From positions 1 to 10,400 of the forward strand of contig JAJPZL010000405.1 in the NCBI GenBank assembly GCA_021204375.1: 10,400 nucleotides of DNA, read 5' to 3'. The first letter of the stretch is position 1, and every line of letters starts with the position of its first letter. Positions 1 through 7,219 of the stretch are shown here, piece by piece. This DNA is from Bacteroides sp. GTDB taxonomy: Bacteria; Bacteroidota; Bacteroidia; Bacteroidales; Bacteroidaceae. The position numbers and the translations under genes were made by a program. A model generated the notes under the pieces. The model saw only the letters and a list, made by a program, of their open reading frames with translations. It was not told the DNA's origin and did no database searches.

Positions 1-73
1 TGTCGCACTTAACAAAGAGAACAGCCATAATGAGAGCCGCTAATCCGTTAAGGAGATAATTGATTCTCTTCAT
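1..73 (-). CDS. 5' end of an unidentified gene, cut by the window edge
   Basis: Reading the minus strand from an ATG at 73 gives 24 codons with no stop before the edge. They encode MKRINYLLNGL, then a hydrophobic run (AALIMAVLFV), then KCD. The pattern of two basic residues followed by about 15 hydrophobic ones fits either a signal peptide or a first membrane segment. The cysteine at residue 23 follows FVK, a poor lipobox, so I do not call it a lipoprotein. The start lies 38 bp after the stop of the small membrane protein gene on the same strand, so the two may be co-transcribed. The family cannot be recognised from so little sequence. Confidence 0.5.
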   Translation of the reverse strand, partial: MKRINYLLNGLAALIMAVLFVKCD

Positions 74-111
74 AAAATTGTCTTTATGATAAAAATGTTA
101 TTAACTGGTTA

Positions 112-336
112 TTATTGTCTGACCATTTTTTCCAGCTCGTCGGCTGTATAGAGGCTTTTCCTCCGTGCCTGCCGATCCTGGGATTGTACGCAACCGATCC
201 CTTTTTCACGCATGGCTTTGTTCTGGCTGATATGAGTATCGGGAAATTTGCCGTTTTTGACAAAGAGAAGTTTAACTCCCAGTAAAAGAAGGGAAATAGT
301 AACAATTAACAGTGTTAGCAATAAAGTATTAACCAT
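112..336 (-). CDS. Small single-pass membrane protein, conserved-looking, function unknown
   Basis: Predicted product of 74 residues. Residues 3-26 form one strongly hydrophobic segment (TLLLTLLIVTISLLLLGVKL and on), followed by a basic, polar tail of about 48 residues. The tail contains GKFPDTHISQNKAMREKGIG, then CVQSQDRQARRK, and ends ELEKMVRQ. The tail resembles small hypothetical membrane proteins I associate with Bacteroidales; that is recollection, not a search result. The frame stays open to an ATG at 378, but a TATATTTG promoter-like box (minus strand, 363-356) lies inside that extension. The ATG at 336, just before the hydrophobic segment, is therefore the better start. The reading frame stops with TAA at 114-112. 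The single cysteine and conserved polar tail suggest a specific partner, but no function can be assigned. Confidence 0.7.
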   Translation of the reverse strand: MVNTLLLTLLIVTISLLLLGVKLLFVKNGKFPDTHISQNKAMREKGIGCVQSQDRQARRKSLYTADELEKMVRQ

Positions 337-355
337 TTCTACTAATTTTGTGTTG

Positions 356-363
356 CAAATATA
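356..363 (-). promoter_or_regulatory. Candidate Bacteroidota -7 box for the small membrane protein gene
   Basis: On the minus strand these bases read TATATTTG, an exact match to the Bacteroidota -7 consensus TAnnTTTG. The box ends 19 bases before the chosen ATG at 336, so transcription would begin about a dozen bases before the start codon. I see no clear -33 TTTG at the expected distance. Confidence 0.5.
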
Positions 364-457
364 GAGTTTTGCCGCCACTCTGACAGCACGTTTCGGATGT
401 TTTTTAATAAAGCTGCTCAGAAATCTCCGGCGTTTTAACCTATTTTAGCAATAAACC

Positions 458-473
458 GTTCGCTGGGGCGAAC
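458..473 (+). promoter_or_regulatory. Perfect 6-bp hairpin in the pepD leader
   Basis: GTTCGC (458-463), a TGGG loop (464-467) and GCGAAC (468-473) form a perfect inverted repeat ending 17 bases before the pepD ATG at 491. No T-run follows it, so it is not an intrinsic terminator. It could be a 5'-UTR stem affecting mRNA stability or translation, or a binding site for a dimeric regulator. A weak TATTTTAG (-7-like, 441-448) just upstream would place it within or near the start of the transcript. Its role is inferred only from position. Confidence 0.35.
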
Positions 474-490
474 TACTAAATAAAGAGAGA

Positions 491-1945
491 ATGGAAAAAA
501 CAATATTGGAGCCCGCTTCCGTATTTACTTTTTTTGAAGAAATTTGTCAGATACCCCGTCCTTCCAAACACGAGGAAAAGATGATCGGGTATCTGCTGGA
601 GTTTGGTAAAAAGTATAACCTGGAAACAAAGAGGGACGAAGCGGGGAATGTCCTTATCCGGAAATCTGCTACTGCGGGAAACGAGAATAAACCTACTGTT
701 ATTTTACAATCGCATATAGATATGGTATGCGAAAAGAACGAAGATACGGTACATGATTTCCTGAAAGACCCGATTGAAACAGTTGTACAGGGAGAGTGGA
801 TGAAGGCAAAAGGTACCACCCTAGGGGCCGACAATGGCATCGGGGTAGCAACCCAGCTGGCTATACTGGCTGCGGATGATCTTGCACACGGCCCTCTGGA
901 ATGTTTGTTCACTGTGGATGAAGAGACCGGGCTTACCGGGGCTTTTGCCTTGCAGAAAGGATTTATGGAGGGGAAAATATTACTGAACTTAGACTCTGAG
1001 GACGAAGGAGAGATATTTGTGGGCTGTGCCGGCGGTGTAGATTCGGTAGGTGAATTTACCTATACTCCGGTAGAGGTACCGGAAGAGTATTTCTTTTTCC
1101 GGGTAGATGTGAAAGGGCTGAAAGGGGGACACTCGGGAAATGAGATCCATCTGGAAAGGGGAAATGCTAATAAGATACTGAACCGCTTTCTGCTACAGGT
1201 TTCCCGCAACTATGATCTTTACCTGTGTGAAATAAATGGGGGTAACCTGCGGAATGCTATTCCCCGGGAGGCGTATGCCATAGCTGCGGTTCCTTTTGTA
1301 GAGAAGGAGAAGATCCGGGTGGACCTGAATGTGTTTGCAGCGGATATAGAAGAGGAGTTGTCTGTATCCGATCCGGATGTAAAGATCCTGCTGCAATCGG
1401 AATCTCTGTTGCCGTATGCTATCGATAAAGAGACTACCCACCGGCTATTGCTAACGCTTCAGGCTATTCATCACGGGGTGTATGTAAAGAGCCGGGCTAT
1501 TCCTGATCTGGTAGAATCTTCCAGTAACCTGGCCTCTGTGAAGATGAAAGAGGAGCATGTAATTCGTATAGAGACCAGTCAGCGCAGTTCTATCCTCTCT
1601 GCCCGCAACAATGTAGCGGATACAGTACGGGCTGCGATGGAACTGGGCGGTGCCAAGGTTTCTTATGGTAACGGGTATCCGGGCTGGAACCCGGATCCGG
1701 ACTCTCCCATTCTGAAAGTGGCTGTGGATTTCTATAAGCGGTTGTTTGGTAAAGAGCCCCTGGTAAAGGCGATCCATGCCGGATTGGAATGCGGACTTTT
1801 CTTGGATAAATATCCGGGAATGGATATGATCTCTTTCGGTCCTACCATTAAGGAGGCACATTCGCCCAATGAGATGATGGATATTTCTTCCGTAAATAAG
1901 TTCTGGAAACATTTAGTGGATATACTGGAGAATATACCGGAATAA
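491..1945 (+). CDS. pepD: Aminoacyl-histidine dipeptidase (PepD, peptidase family M20C)
   Basis: Full-length 484-residue protein. PepD is a cytosolic di-zinc peptidase that releases N-terminal residues from Xaa-His dipeptides and some other small peptides. The M20 metal and catalytic set is visible: H75 and D77 in QSHIDMVCEKN, D114 in TLGADNGIG, E144 and E145 in DEETGLTGA, D168 in NLDSEDEG, and H457 in KEAHSPNE. Between the two halves of the catalytic domain lies the lid (dimerisation-like) domain, beginning near GLKGGHSGNEIHLERGNANK. Spacing and length match characterised PepD proteins. There is no signal peptide. The ATG at 491 follows an AT-rich AAAGAGAGA leader. The gene stands alone, transcribed away from the small membrane gene, and ends in TAA right before the intergenic element. 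The frame is clean throughout. Confidence 0.95.
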   Translation: MEKTILEPASVFTFFEEICQIPRPSKHEEKMIGYLLEFGKKYNLETKRDEAGNVLIRKSATAGNENKPTVILQSHIDMVCEKNEDTVHDFLKDPIETVVQGEWMKAKGTTLGADNGIGVATQLAILAADDLAHGPLECLFTVDEETGLTGAFALQKGFMEGKILLNLDSEDEGEIFVGCAGGVDSVGEFTYTPVEVPEEYFFFRVDVKGLKGGHSGNEIHLERGNANKILNRFLLQVSRNYDLYLCEINGGNLRNAIPREAYAIAAVPFVEKEKIRVDLNVFAADIEEELSVSDPDVKILLQSESLLPYAIDKETTHRLLLTLQAIHHGVYVKSRAIPDLVESSSNLASVKMKEEHVIRIETSQRSSILSARNNVADTVRAAMELGGAKVSYGNGYPGWNPDPDSPILKVAVDFYKRLFGKEPLVKAIHAGLECGLFLDKYPGMDMISFGPTIKEAHSPNEMMDISSVNKFWKHLVDILENIPE

Positions 1946-1951
1946 ATTGTA

Positions 1952-2233
1952 CCCCCGGCATTGTCCGGTTAGGTTGGGAAGATTTGTTTCTAATATATGA
2001 TTAAGTTCCGAAGGAACGTTCCATTCCAGCCCAGCACGGAAGTACTGGGTATCAGGGCAATAGGTATTGGAGTGCTACAGGCACGATACAAAACGACCGG
2101 AGGGTGATTCGGCCGTCCCTTCAGGACTTAAAATGTTGGTATACAGCCACCCAGGGTTTCCACTCTGGGCTAGAATCTTCCGCTGCTCTGCAGCTCAAAA
2201 GATCTTTCGAACATGACTGGGCATTGCCGGGGG
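1952..2233. repeat. Intergenic hairpin-rich element with inverted terminal repeats (REP/MITE-like)
   Basis: The stretch after pepD is bounded by CCCCCGGCATTGTCC (1952-1966) and GGGCATTGCCGGGGG (2219-2233), inverted repeats matching at 13 of 15 positions. Inside are three hairpins. The first is CCCAG/CTGGG at 2030-2049 with a GGAA loop. The second is CCCAGGG/CTCTGGG at 2150-2169, a 7-bp stem with one G.T wobble. The third is GCTGC/GCAGC at 2182-2194, nested inside ATCTT/AAGAT at 2175-2203. The pairing of CCCAG-type stems with a GGCATTGCC end resembles short dispersed intergenic repeats I recall from Bacteroidota genomes. Only one copy is in this window, so repetition is inferred. One forward frame is open for 79 codons (2005-2241) but has no ATG, and I do not call it a gene. 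It may also act as transcription terminator or mRNA 3' end for pepD. Confidence 0.5.
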
Positions 2234-2301
2234 CTAAGATATAGTTCCCTGTATAAAGGTGATCAAGGTAGATAGAGTAGTCCGGAACAGGAGAAATAGT
2301 A

Positions 2302-2309
2302 TACCTTTG
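2302..2309 (+). promoter_or_regulatory. Candidate Bacteroidota -7 box for the EEP-family gene
   Basis: TACCTTTG matches the -7 consensus TAnnTTTG exactly and lies 34 bases before the ATG at 2344, which would give a leader of roughly 25-30 bases. No good -33 TTTG is visible 19-21 bases upstream. It sits downstream of the intergenic element, so the gene can be transcribed independently of pepD. Confidence 0.5.
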
Positions 2310-2343
2310 ATATCCTTTTTCTATAAGAAATCTTCTATAAACT

Positions 2344-3371
2344 ATGAAAAAAACGCTCTTTCTCTTTACTGTTGTTCTCTTTTTGGCTACTTCCTGTTAT
2401 ACACAGGAACCCTTCCGTATTATCTTCTGGAATGTAGAGAACTTGTTTGACTGTAAACACGATAGCCTGAAGAATGACCAGGAGTTCCTACCGGGTTCTC
2501 TACGGGCCTGGCACTACGGCAGGTATAAAAAGAAGATCGGGGATATAGCCCGTACCCTTGTTGCTGTGGGTGAGTGGATGCCCGCTGCACTGGTGGGAAT
2601 ATGTGAAGTAGAGAACAACCGGGTGATGGAGGATCTGGTCAGATATTCTCCACTCAAAGAGTTCGGATACCGGTATGTAATGACGGATTCTCCCGATCCC
2701 CGGGGAATAGATGTAGCTTTGTTATACCAGCGGGACCGCTTCCGGCTGCTGGATCACCAGGCTATCCGTATACCTGTAGCGGAGAAGAGAGGAAGAGCGA
2801 CACGGGATATCCTGCATGTTTCCGGCTTAGTGCTTTCGGGTGATACTTTAGATGTTTTTGTCTGCCACTTTCCTTCGCGGGCAGGCAATAATAAAGAGCA
2901 GGAGAGGTTCCGGGAGCAGGTTGCCCGGCAGTTGAAACAGTATACGGATTCTTTGTTAAATATCCGGAAGACTCCTTACCTGGTTATTATGGGAATTTTA
3001 ATGACTCCCCTGACTCCCATGCAATGAAGTCTGTGTTGGGAGTTGAACCACCTCAGCAGGAGATGGACGGATATACTTTATATAATATGATGTTACAACC
3101 TTTTCCTAAGAAAAATCCGGGTACTTATAAATACCAGGGTTCCTGGGAGATCATTGACCATTTTATCGTCTCCGGTACCCTGCTTACCGGAAAAGGTTCT
3201 CTCTACACCTCTGCCAAAGATGTGGATATTTGTAACCTGCCTTTCCTGCTGGAAAAAGATGAGAAATATAGAGGAACCAAACCCTTCCGTACTTACCACG
3301 GTATAAGGTATCAGGGCGGTTACAGCGATCATCTTCCCATCCGCATGGATCTTTTCCTAAAAAGGAAATAA
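2344..3371 (+). pseudogene. Secreted endonuclease/exonuclease/phosphatase (EEP) family protein, frameshifted
   Basis: Two overlapping frames (2344-3027 and 3024-3371) together make one EEP (DNase I-like) protein of about 342 residues. The N-terminus (KKTLFLFTVVLFLATSC) is a signal peptide with a possible lipobox cysteine at 18, so the product should be exported. EEP motifs in order: N30 in FWNVENLFD, E88 in GICEVEN, DPRGIDVALLY near 118-127, H175 in CHFPSR, then the broken GDFND motif, SWEIIDHF, and the terminal GGYSDHLPI. The family cleaves phosphodiester bonds of nucleic acids or phosphoester bonds of other substrates; the substrate here is unknown. At 2992-3000 the sequence reads GGAATTTTAATGAC where GGAGATTTTAATGAC would give GDFND. 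One missing G after 2994 moves the ribosome into a frame that stops at 3027, losing the last third of the domain. Whether this is a true mutation or a base-calling error cannot be told from one sequence. Confidence 0.85.
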
Positions 3372-3518
3372 CCCATTCCCTGATCAAAAATTACTCCATA
3401 AAGGCCAATTTTTATCCTCCGGAAACAAAAAACAGGTTAACTTGCACTACATTTTTTTTATTTCGGATAAAAAGGAACAGAAACTATTTTATCTTATTAC
3501 ACATCTAAAACCGAAAAC

Positions 3519-5643
3519 ATGGGACAGTTCTTATCTTTAAAACAGGGACATAGTATTATTATGCTGCTGGTAGGTTACCTGGTACTCTTCTCACCGGCAA
3601 CGGCGCAACAAATGCCCCGGAGAAACCCTTTGCGCGAAACAAACAGTGAATTTTTTAAGACCGAAGAGGCACGTCGTATAGGCGACCAGGTGCTGGCTTA
3701 TCAGCGGTGTACCGGTGGCTGGCCCAAAAATATCGACATGACCCGGAAAATGAGCGACTAGGAACTGGCAGAGGTATTGAAAGATAAGTCCCGCCAGGAT
3801 GATTCAACGATCGATAACGATGCGACAACCATGCAGATGATCTATCTGGCCCGCCTGTATCAGGAGACAGAAGATGTACGTTACCGGGATGCTTTCCATC
3901 TGGCGGTGGAGTATTTATTAAGTGGTCAGTATGAGAATGGAGGCTGGCCGCAATTCTGGCCGGAAATGCGCGGCTATCAGATCCATATCACCTTTAACGA
4001 CGACGATATAGTAAACACACTGGAACTCTTTCAGGAGATTGTGGCTGAAAAGCCCCTCTATCAGGGAAAGCTGACCGACAAGGCACTGCGCCGGCGACTC
4101 TCAGCATCTATCGATAAGGGAATTGAGTACATCCTGGCCATACAGATCGTAGTGGATGGACAACCTACCGTATGGTGTCAGCAACACGACCGTGAAACAC
4201 TGGAACCGGCACCGGCACGTGCCTTTGAACTCTCGTCTTATTGCTCGTAGGAGAGTGCTGCTATTGTGGAATTACTGATGAAGTTGCCCAAACCCGACGC
4301 CCGCATCAAACAGGCTATTCATGGAGCCATACAGTGGTTCGATACTTATAAGCTGACCGGTCTGCATTACGAACACTCACGGACACTGGAAGGACGTACC
4401 ACCCGCCTGGTGGAAGATCCACAGGCCGGTCCGATATGGGCCCGTTTTTATAACCTGGAATATTGTGAACCCTTTGTCTGCGACCGGGACAGTATACCCC
4501 GGCGACGCCTGGAGGAGATCGGAACAGAACGACGCAATGGGTATGGGTGGTATAACAGCCGGCCGGCCGGACTCTTCGAAATGTATGAAACCTGGGCTGC
4601 TAAATACGACCCGAAGAACAAAGTGAAGGTAAGCCTGGCTACCCAAGGGGCTAACGAGAACGAAACCATCGAAATGTATCGCCGGCCCACAGTAGACCGT
4701 ACTGCCTTTGATGTAATAGTAAAGCCGGGAGAAAGTATTCAGGCTGCCATTGAAAAAGCACCGGAGTCACCCTCCGCCCCCTTTAAGATCTTACTCTCAA
4801 AAGGTACCTATAACCAGAAGGTGATCATTGACCGCCCTAACATTGTATTGATCGGTGAAGAGCGTGACAGCACGGTGATCGTATGGGCTGAAACCGCCCA
4901 GACCCGGACTATAACCGAATATAAGGAACATCCCGTAGGCAACGGGGTGATCGTATTGCAGGAGGGAGCAGACGATTGTGTGATCAGCGGCCTGACCGTC
5001 TATAATAACTACGGAACCACCATTGAGAACACCACCACTCATCAAATGTTGGTTTTCGGAAGAGGTACCCGTACGATCGTGATCAACTGCAACGTATGGG
5101 CCGACGGTAACGATGCTCTTGCACTCTGGGCTCCGGAAAGTAACGGGATGTACTATCATGCCGACCTCTACCTCCGTTGTTCGGGTGTAGACTTCCTCTG
5201 TCCGCGGGGATGGTGTTATGCTACACGCTGCCGTTTCTATGGGAATGGCCGTGCCCTGGTCTGGCACGACGGCCGGGGGGGATAAGAACAAGAAGCTGGT
5301 TATAACCAACTCCTCTTTTGATGCTAAATCACCCACTATCCTGAGTCGCTATCATCACGATTCGCAATTCTTTATTACCCATTGCAGAATGTCGGAACAG
5401 ATTCTTGATTGCAACATCAGTTATGCCTATACCGACAAAGTACTGGATCCCTGTCCCTGGGGACAGCGTACTTATTATTATAGTTGCTATCGGGAAGGAG
5501 GACATAGCGGGTGGTTAACCAACAACCTGCATGAGGCTGAGAATGCACCCGAATTTCATGGGATTACTGCCAGGTGGACGTTCGCAGGGAAATGGGATCC
5601 TGAACAACGGATCCGTGACCTTTGGCATGTATTGGCTTACTGA
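3519..5643 (+). pseudogene. Secreted pectate lyase (PL10) - pectinesterase (CE8) fusion, interrupted by two TAG codons and a frameshift
   Basis: Reconstructed length is about 708 codons. Codons 1-30 form a signal peptide (hydrophobic LLVGYLVLF, cleavage near ATAQQ); an internal ATG at codon 15 is an alternative start. Codons 45-390 are a PelA/Pel-15E-type PL10 pectate lyase, with GGWPKNID, TIDNDATTMQM (D99, D101), NGGWPQFWP, FNDDDIVNT, CQQHDRETLEPAPARAFEL, WARFYNLE and ERRNGYGWY. Codons 397-708 are a divergent CE8 pectin methylesterase beta-helix: GTYNQKVIIDRPNIVLIGE, D532 in GNDALAL and D558 in SGVDFLCPRG as likely catalytic aspartates, then DPCPWGQRTYYYSC near the end. Such an enzyme would remove methyl esters and cleave polygalacturonate by beta-elimination outside the cytoplasm. 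Lesions: TAG at codon 81 (3759-3761) and at codon 244 (4248-4250), both in frame, then a +1 shift at seven G (5275-5281), after which the correct frame runs to TGA at 5641. As written, only a short N-terminal fragment would be made. Confidence 0.88.
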
Positions 5644-5644
5644 T

Positions 5645-5686
5645 CTTTTCTACGGGCTTTCCCAAACAAGAGGGTATCGTAGAAGA
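5645..5686. terminator. Possible bidirectional terminator between convergent genes
   Basis: TTCTACG (5648-5654) pairs perfectly with CGTAGAA (5678-5684), and the 23-base loop contains a small GGG/CCC stem. It fills most of the 46-bp gap between the stop of the PL10-CE8 gene and the stop of the ABC gene on the opposite strand. The 5' arm is preceded by TCTT, and there are only short T-runs on either side, so it is a weak rather than a classic intrinsic terminator. Confidence 0.35.
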
Positions 5687-5689
5687 TGT

Positions 5690-7144
5690 TTATCTGTTCC
5701 TTGTTAAATGGATCCGGTGATCGATAACATCCGGCAGTTCGTTCTCATAATGACTGACCATGATCAGGGTTTTATTCTGCCGCCGGCAGAAGGCTCCGAT
5801 CAGCTCTTTGACCATTCTCCGGTTATAACTGTCGAGGCCATGAAGAGGTTCGTCCAAAATAAGCAGTTCCGGGTCTTTTACAAAGGCCCGGGCCAGCAGG
5901 ATGAGCCGTTGCTCTCCGTAGGAGAGTTGCAGGAAGGGTTTATCTTTGAACGCTCCCACTCCGAAAATATCCATCCACCAGGTACATTGCTCCAGCTGGT
6001 GGGGCTGAGGTTGTTTATAAAGACCGATAGAGTCGTGCAGGCCACTGGCTACAATCTCTATGGCCGGAATATTCTTCAGGTAGGCACGGTGCATCTCGGG
6101 AGAGACATACCCGATGTGCCGTTTGATATCCCAGATACTCTCTCCGGTACCTCTTTTCCGGCCAAACAGGCTGATGTCGCAGGCGTAAGACTGCGGATTA
6201 TCCGCACATATCAGACTTAAAAGAGTAGACTTACCGGAGCCGTTCTCGCCGGTGAGTGCCCACTTCTCTTCCCGGTTGACCACCCAGTCGAGCTCTTTCA
6301 GGATGGTACGTTCTTCGTAACGGATACTTACCTGATTCAGGCGGATCACCTCTTCTGCCTGAAGAGGTATATTTGTATAGGGTAAAGCTTCAATGGCCCG
6401 GCACTTCTGTTGTATAAGTTCTTCGTTATCGTTCAACCGGAAAGAACGCATATACTCCGACCTCTCCATCTTCTCTCCTACCACTTTCCCCTCTACCTGA
6501 ACTACATGGGTAATAAACTCCGGAATATCATCCAGCCGGGAAAGTACCAGTACGATCTGTAAACCGGCTTTTTGGGTAAGTGCTTCCAGAAGCCGGTAGA
6601 GTAGTTCCCGTGTAGGAGCATCCAGTCCGATAAAAGGATTATCCATGATCAGGATACGGGGAGTGGTAAGCAGGGCTTTGGTGAGTTGGAATTTACGGAG
6701 CTCTCCGCTTGAGAGCAGGATCACCCTTTTATCCAGCATAGGTTCAATGCGGAACAGGGAAAAGAGTTCCTCTTTCAGCTGCTCGTCCTTTATCTCTCCC
6801 AGCAGTTCGGAAACCAGCGGAGCCTCCTCCTGGTTGGTTGAGTTCCAGCGTTGCTGGTAATAGTAACTAGCATCCGCAGAGCCGTATGTATCACGGAAGG
6901 CAATATATTTTATATGATCATATACGGTATGGGTGAGCGAAGGAGAAAAATCGAAAGTGATCTTTCCCTCCCGCAAAGGATATTTAGCCACCATCATATC
7001 TACCAGCAGCGTTTTACCGCCACCGTTGGAACCTGTAATGGCCAGGTGTTGTCCGGCTTCGAGCGAAAAGTTAACAGGGGCATGGAGACGTACCTTCGGA
7101 TCACGGGATACCCCTGCCTCTATATGGATCATTTTTTGTTTCAT
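5690..7144 (-). CDS. Soluble double ABC ATPase, ModF/PhrA-like
   Basis: Full-length 484-residue protein with two ABC nucleotide-binding domains and no membrane segment. Domain 1 has Walker A GSNGGGKT (38-45), signature LSSGE (144-148), Walker B ILIMDN (D168), and LSRLDDIPE at the switch position. Domain 2 has Walker A GENGSGKST (299-307), signature LSYGE (407-411), Walker B LLILDE (427-432) and switch histidine H465 in VSHYENELP. The order, spacing and the DDIPEF/ENELP motifs match E. coli ModF (also called PhrA), a cytosolic ATPase once linked to molybdate transport and photorepair, whose role is not settled. No permease or molybdate gene is nearby. Domain 1 has N169 in place of the catalytic glutamate and R203 in place of the switch histidine, so probably only one composite site hydrolyses ATP. 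The ATG at 7144 follows a TAAGTTTG box. It is convergent with the pectin gene and divergent from GH31, so it forms its own transcript. Confidence 0.88.
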   Translation of the reverse strand: MKQKMIHIEAGVSRDPKVRLHAPVNFSLEAGQHLAITGSNGGGKTLLVDMMVAKYPLREGKITFDFSPSLTHTVYDHIKYIAFRDTYGSADASYYYQQRWNSTNQEEAPLVSELLGEIKDEQLKEELFSLFRIEPMLDKRVILLSSGELRKFQLTKALLTTPRILIMDNPFIGLDAPTRELLYRLLEALTQKAGLQIVLVLSRLDDIPEFITHVVQVEGKVVGEKMERSEYMRSFRLNDNEELIQQKCRAIEALPYTNIPLQAEEVIRLNQVSIRYEERTILKELDWVVNREEKWALTGENGSGKSTLLSLICADNPQSYACDISLFGRKRGTGESIWDIKRHIGYVSPEMHRAYLKNIPAIEIVASGLHDSIGLYKQPQPHQLEQCTWWMDIFGVGAFKDKPFLQLSYGEQRLILLARAFVKDPELLILDEPLHGLDSYNRRMVKELIGAFCRRQNKTLIMVSHYENELPDVIDHRIHLTRNR

Positions 7145-7169
7145 AAGTTCCGGAAAATAATTGAACGGG

Positions 7170-7177
7170 CAAACTTA
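7170..7177 (-). promoter_or_regulatory. Candidate -7 box for the ModF-like ABC gene
   Basis: The minus strand reads TAAGTTTG, an exact TAnnTTTG match, ending 25 bases before the ATG at 7144. The predicted leader is about 18-20 bases. No convincing -33 TTTG is seen at 19-21 bases upstream. Confidence 0.55.
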
Positions 7178-7186
7178 CATAATTTC

Positions 7187-7219
7187 TTTGATACCACCAT
7201 TACCAGGCACTTATTTTAT
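7187..7219 (+). promoter_or_regulatory. Weak candidate promoter for the GH31 operon
   Basis: TTTG at 7187-7190 and TATTTTAT at 7212-7219 are 21 bases apart, the spacing expected of Bacteroidota -33/-7 elements. The -7 element departs from TAnnTTTG at its last two bases. It is about 80 bases ahead of the preferred GH31 start at 7299 and about 10 bases from the divergent ABC promoter box, so the two would share a control region. It is supported only by spacing and partial match. Confidence 0.3.

Noticed and set aside
337..378. 14-codon upstream extension of the small membrane protein
   Set aside because: It contains the exact TATATTTG promoter-like box, and the ATG at 336 lies directly before the hydrophobic segment.
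2005..2241. 79-codon open frame in the intergenic element as a protein gene
   Set aside because: It has no ATG at its beginning, no leader, and its sequence is dominated by hairpin arms; the DNA structure explains it better.
2259..2450. 63-codon plus-strand frame overlapping the start of the EEP gene
   Set aside because: It spans the promoter and overlaps the signal peptide region in another frame; no recognisable feature.
3759..4250. TAG reassigned to an amino acid (as in some phages) or read as pyrrolysine
   Set aside because: About 2,000 codons in the clean genes of the window contain no in-frame TAG, the sites are not known pyrrolysine positions, and the same gene also carries a frameshift. 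Mutation or error is simpler.
4797..5336. 179-codon open frame on the minus strand
   Set aside because: It lies wholly antisense to the CE8 domain and shows no recognisable domain or composition; it is a shadow of the real coding frame.
5708..6220. 170-codon open frame on the plus strand
   Set aside because: Antisense to domain 2 of the ABC ATPase, whose Walker and signature motifs leave no doubt about the coding strand.
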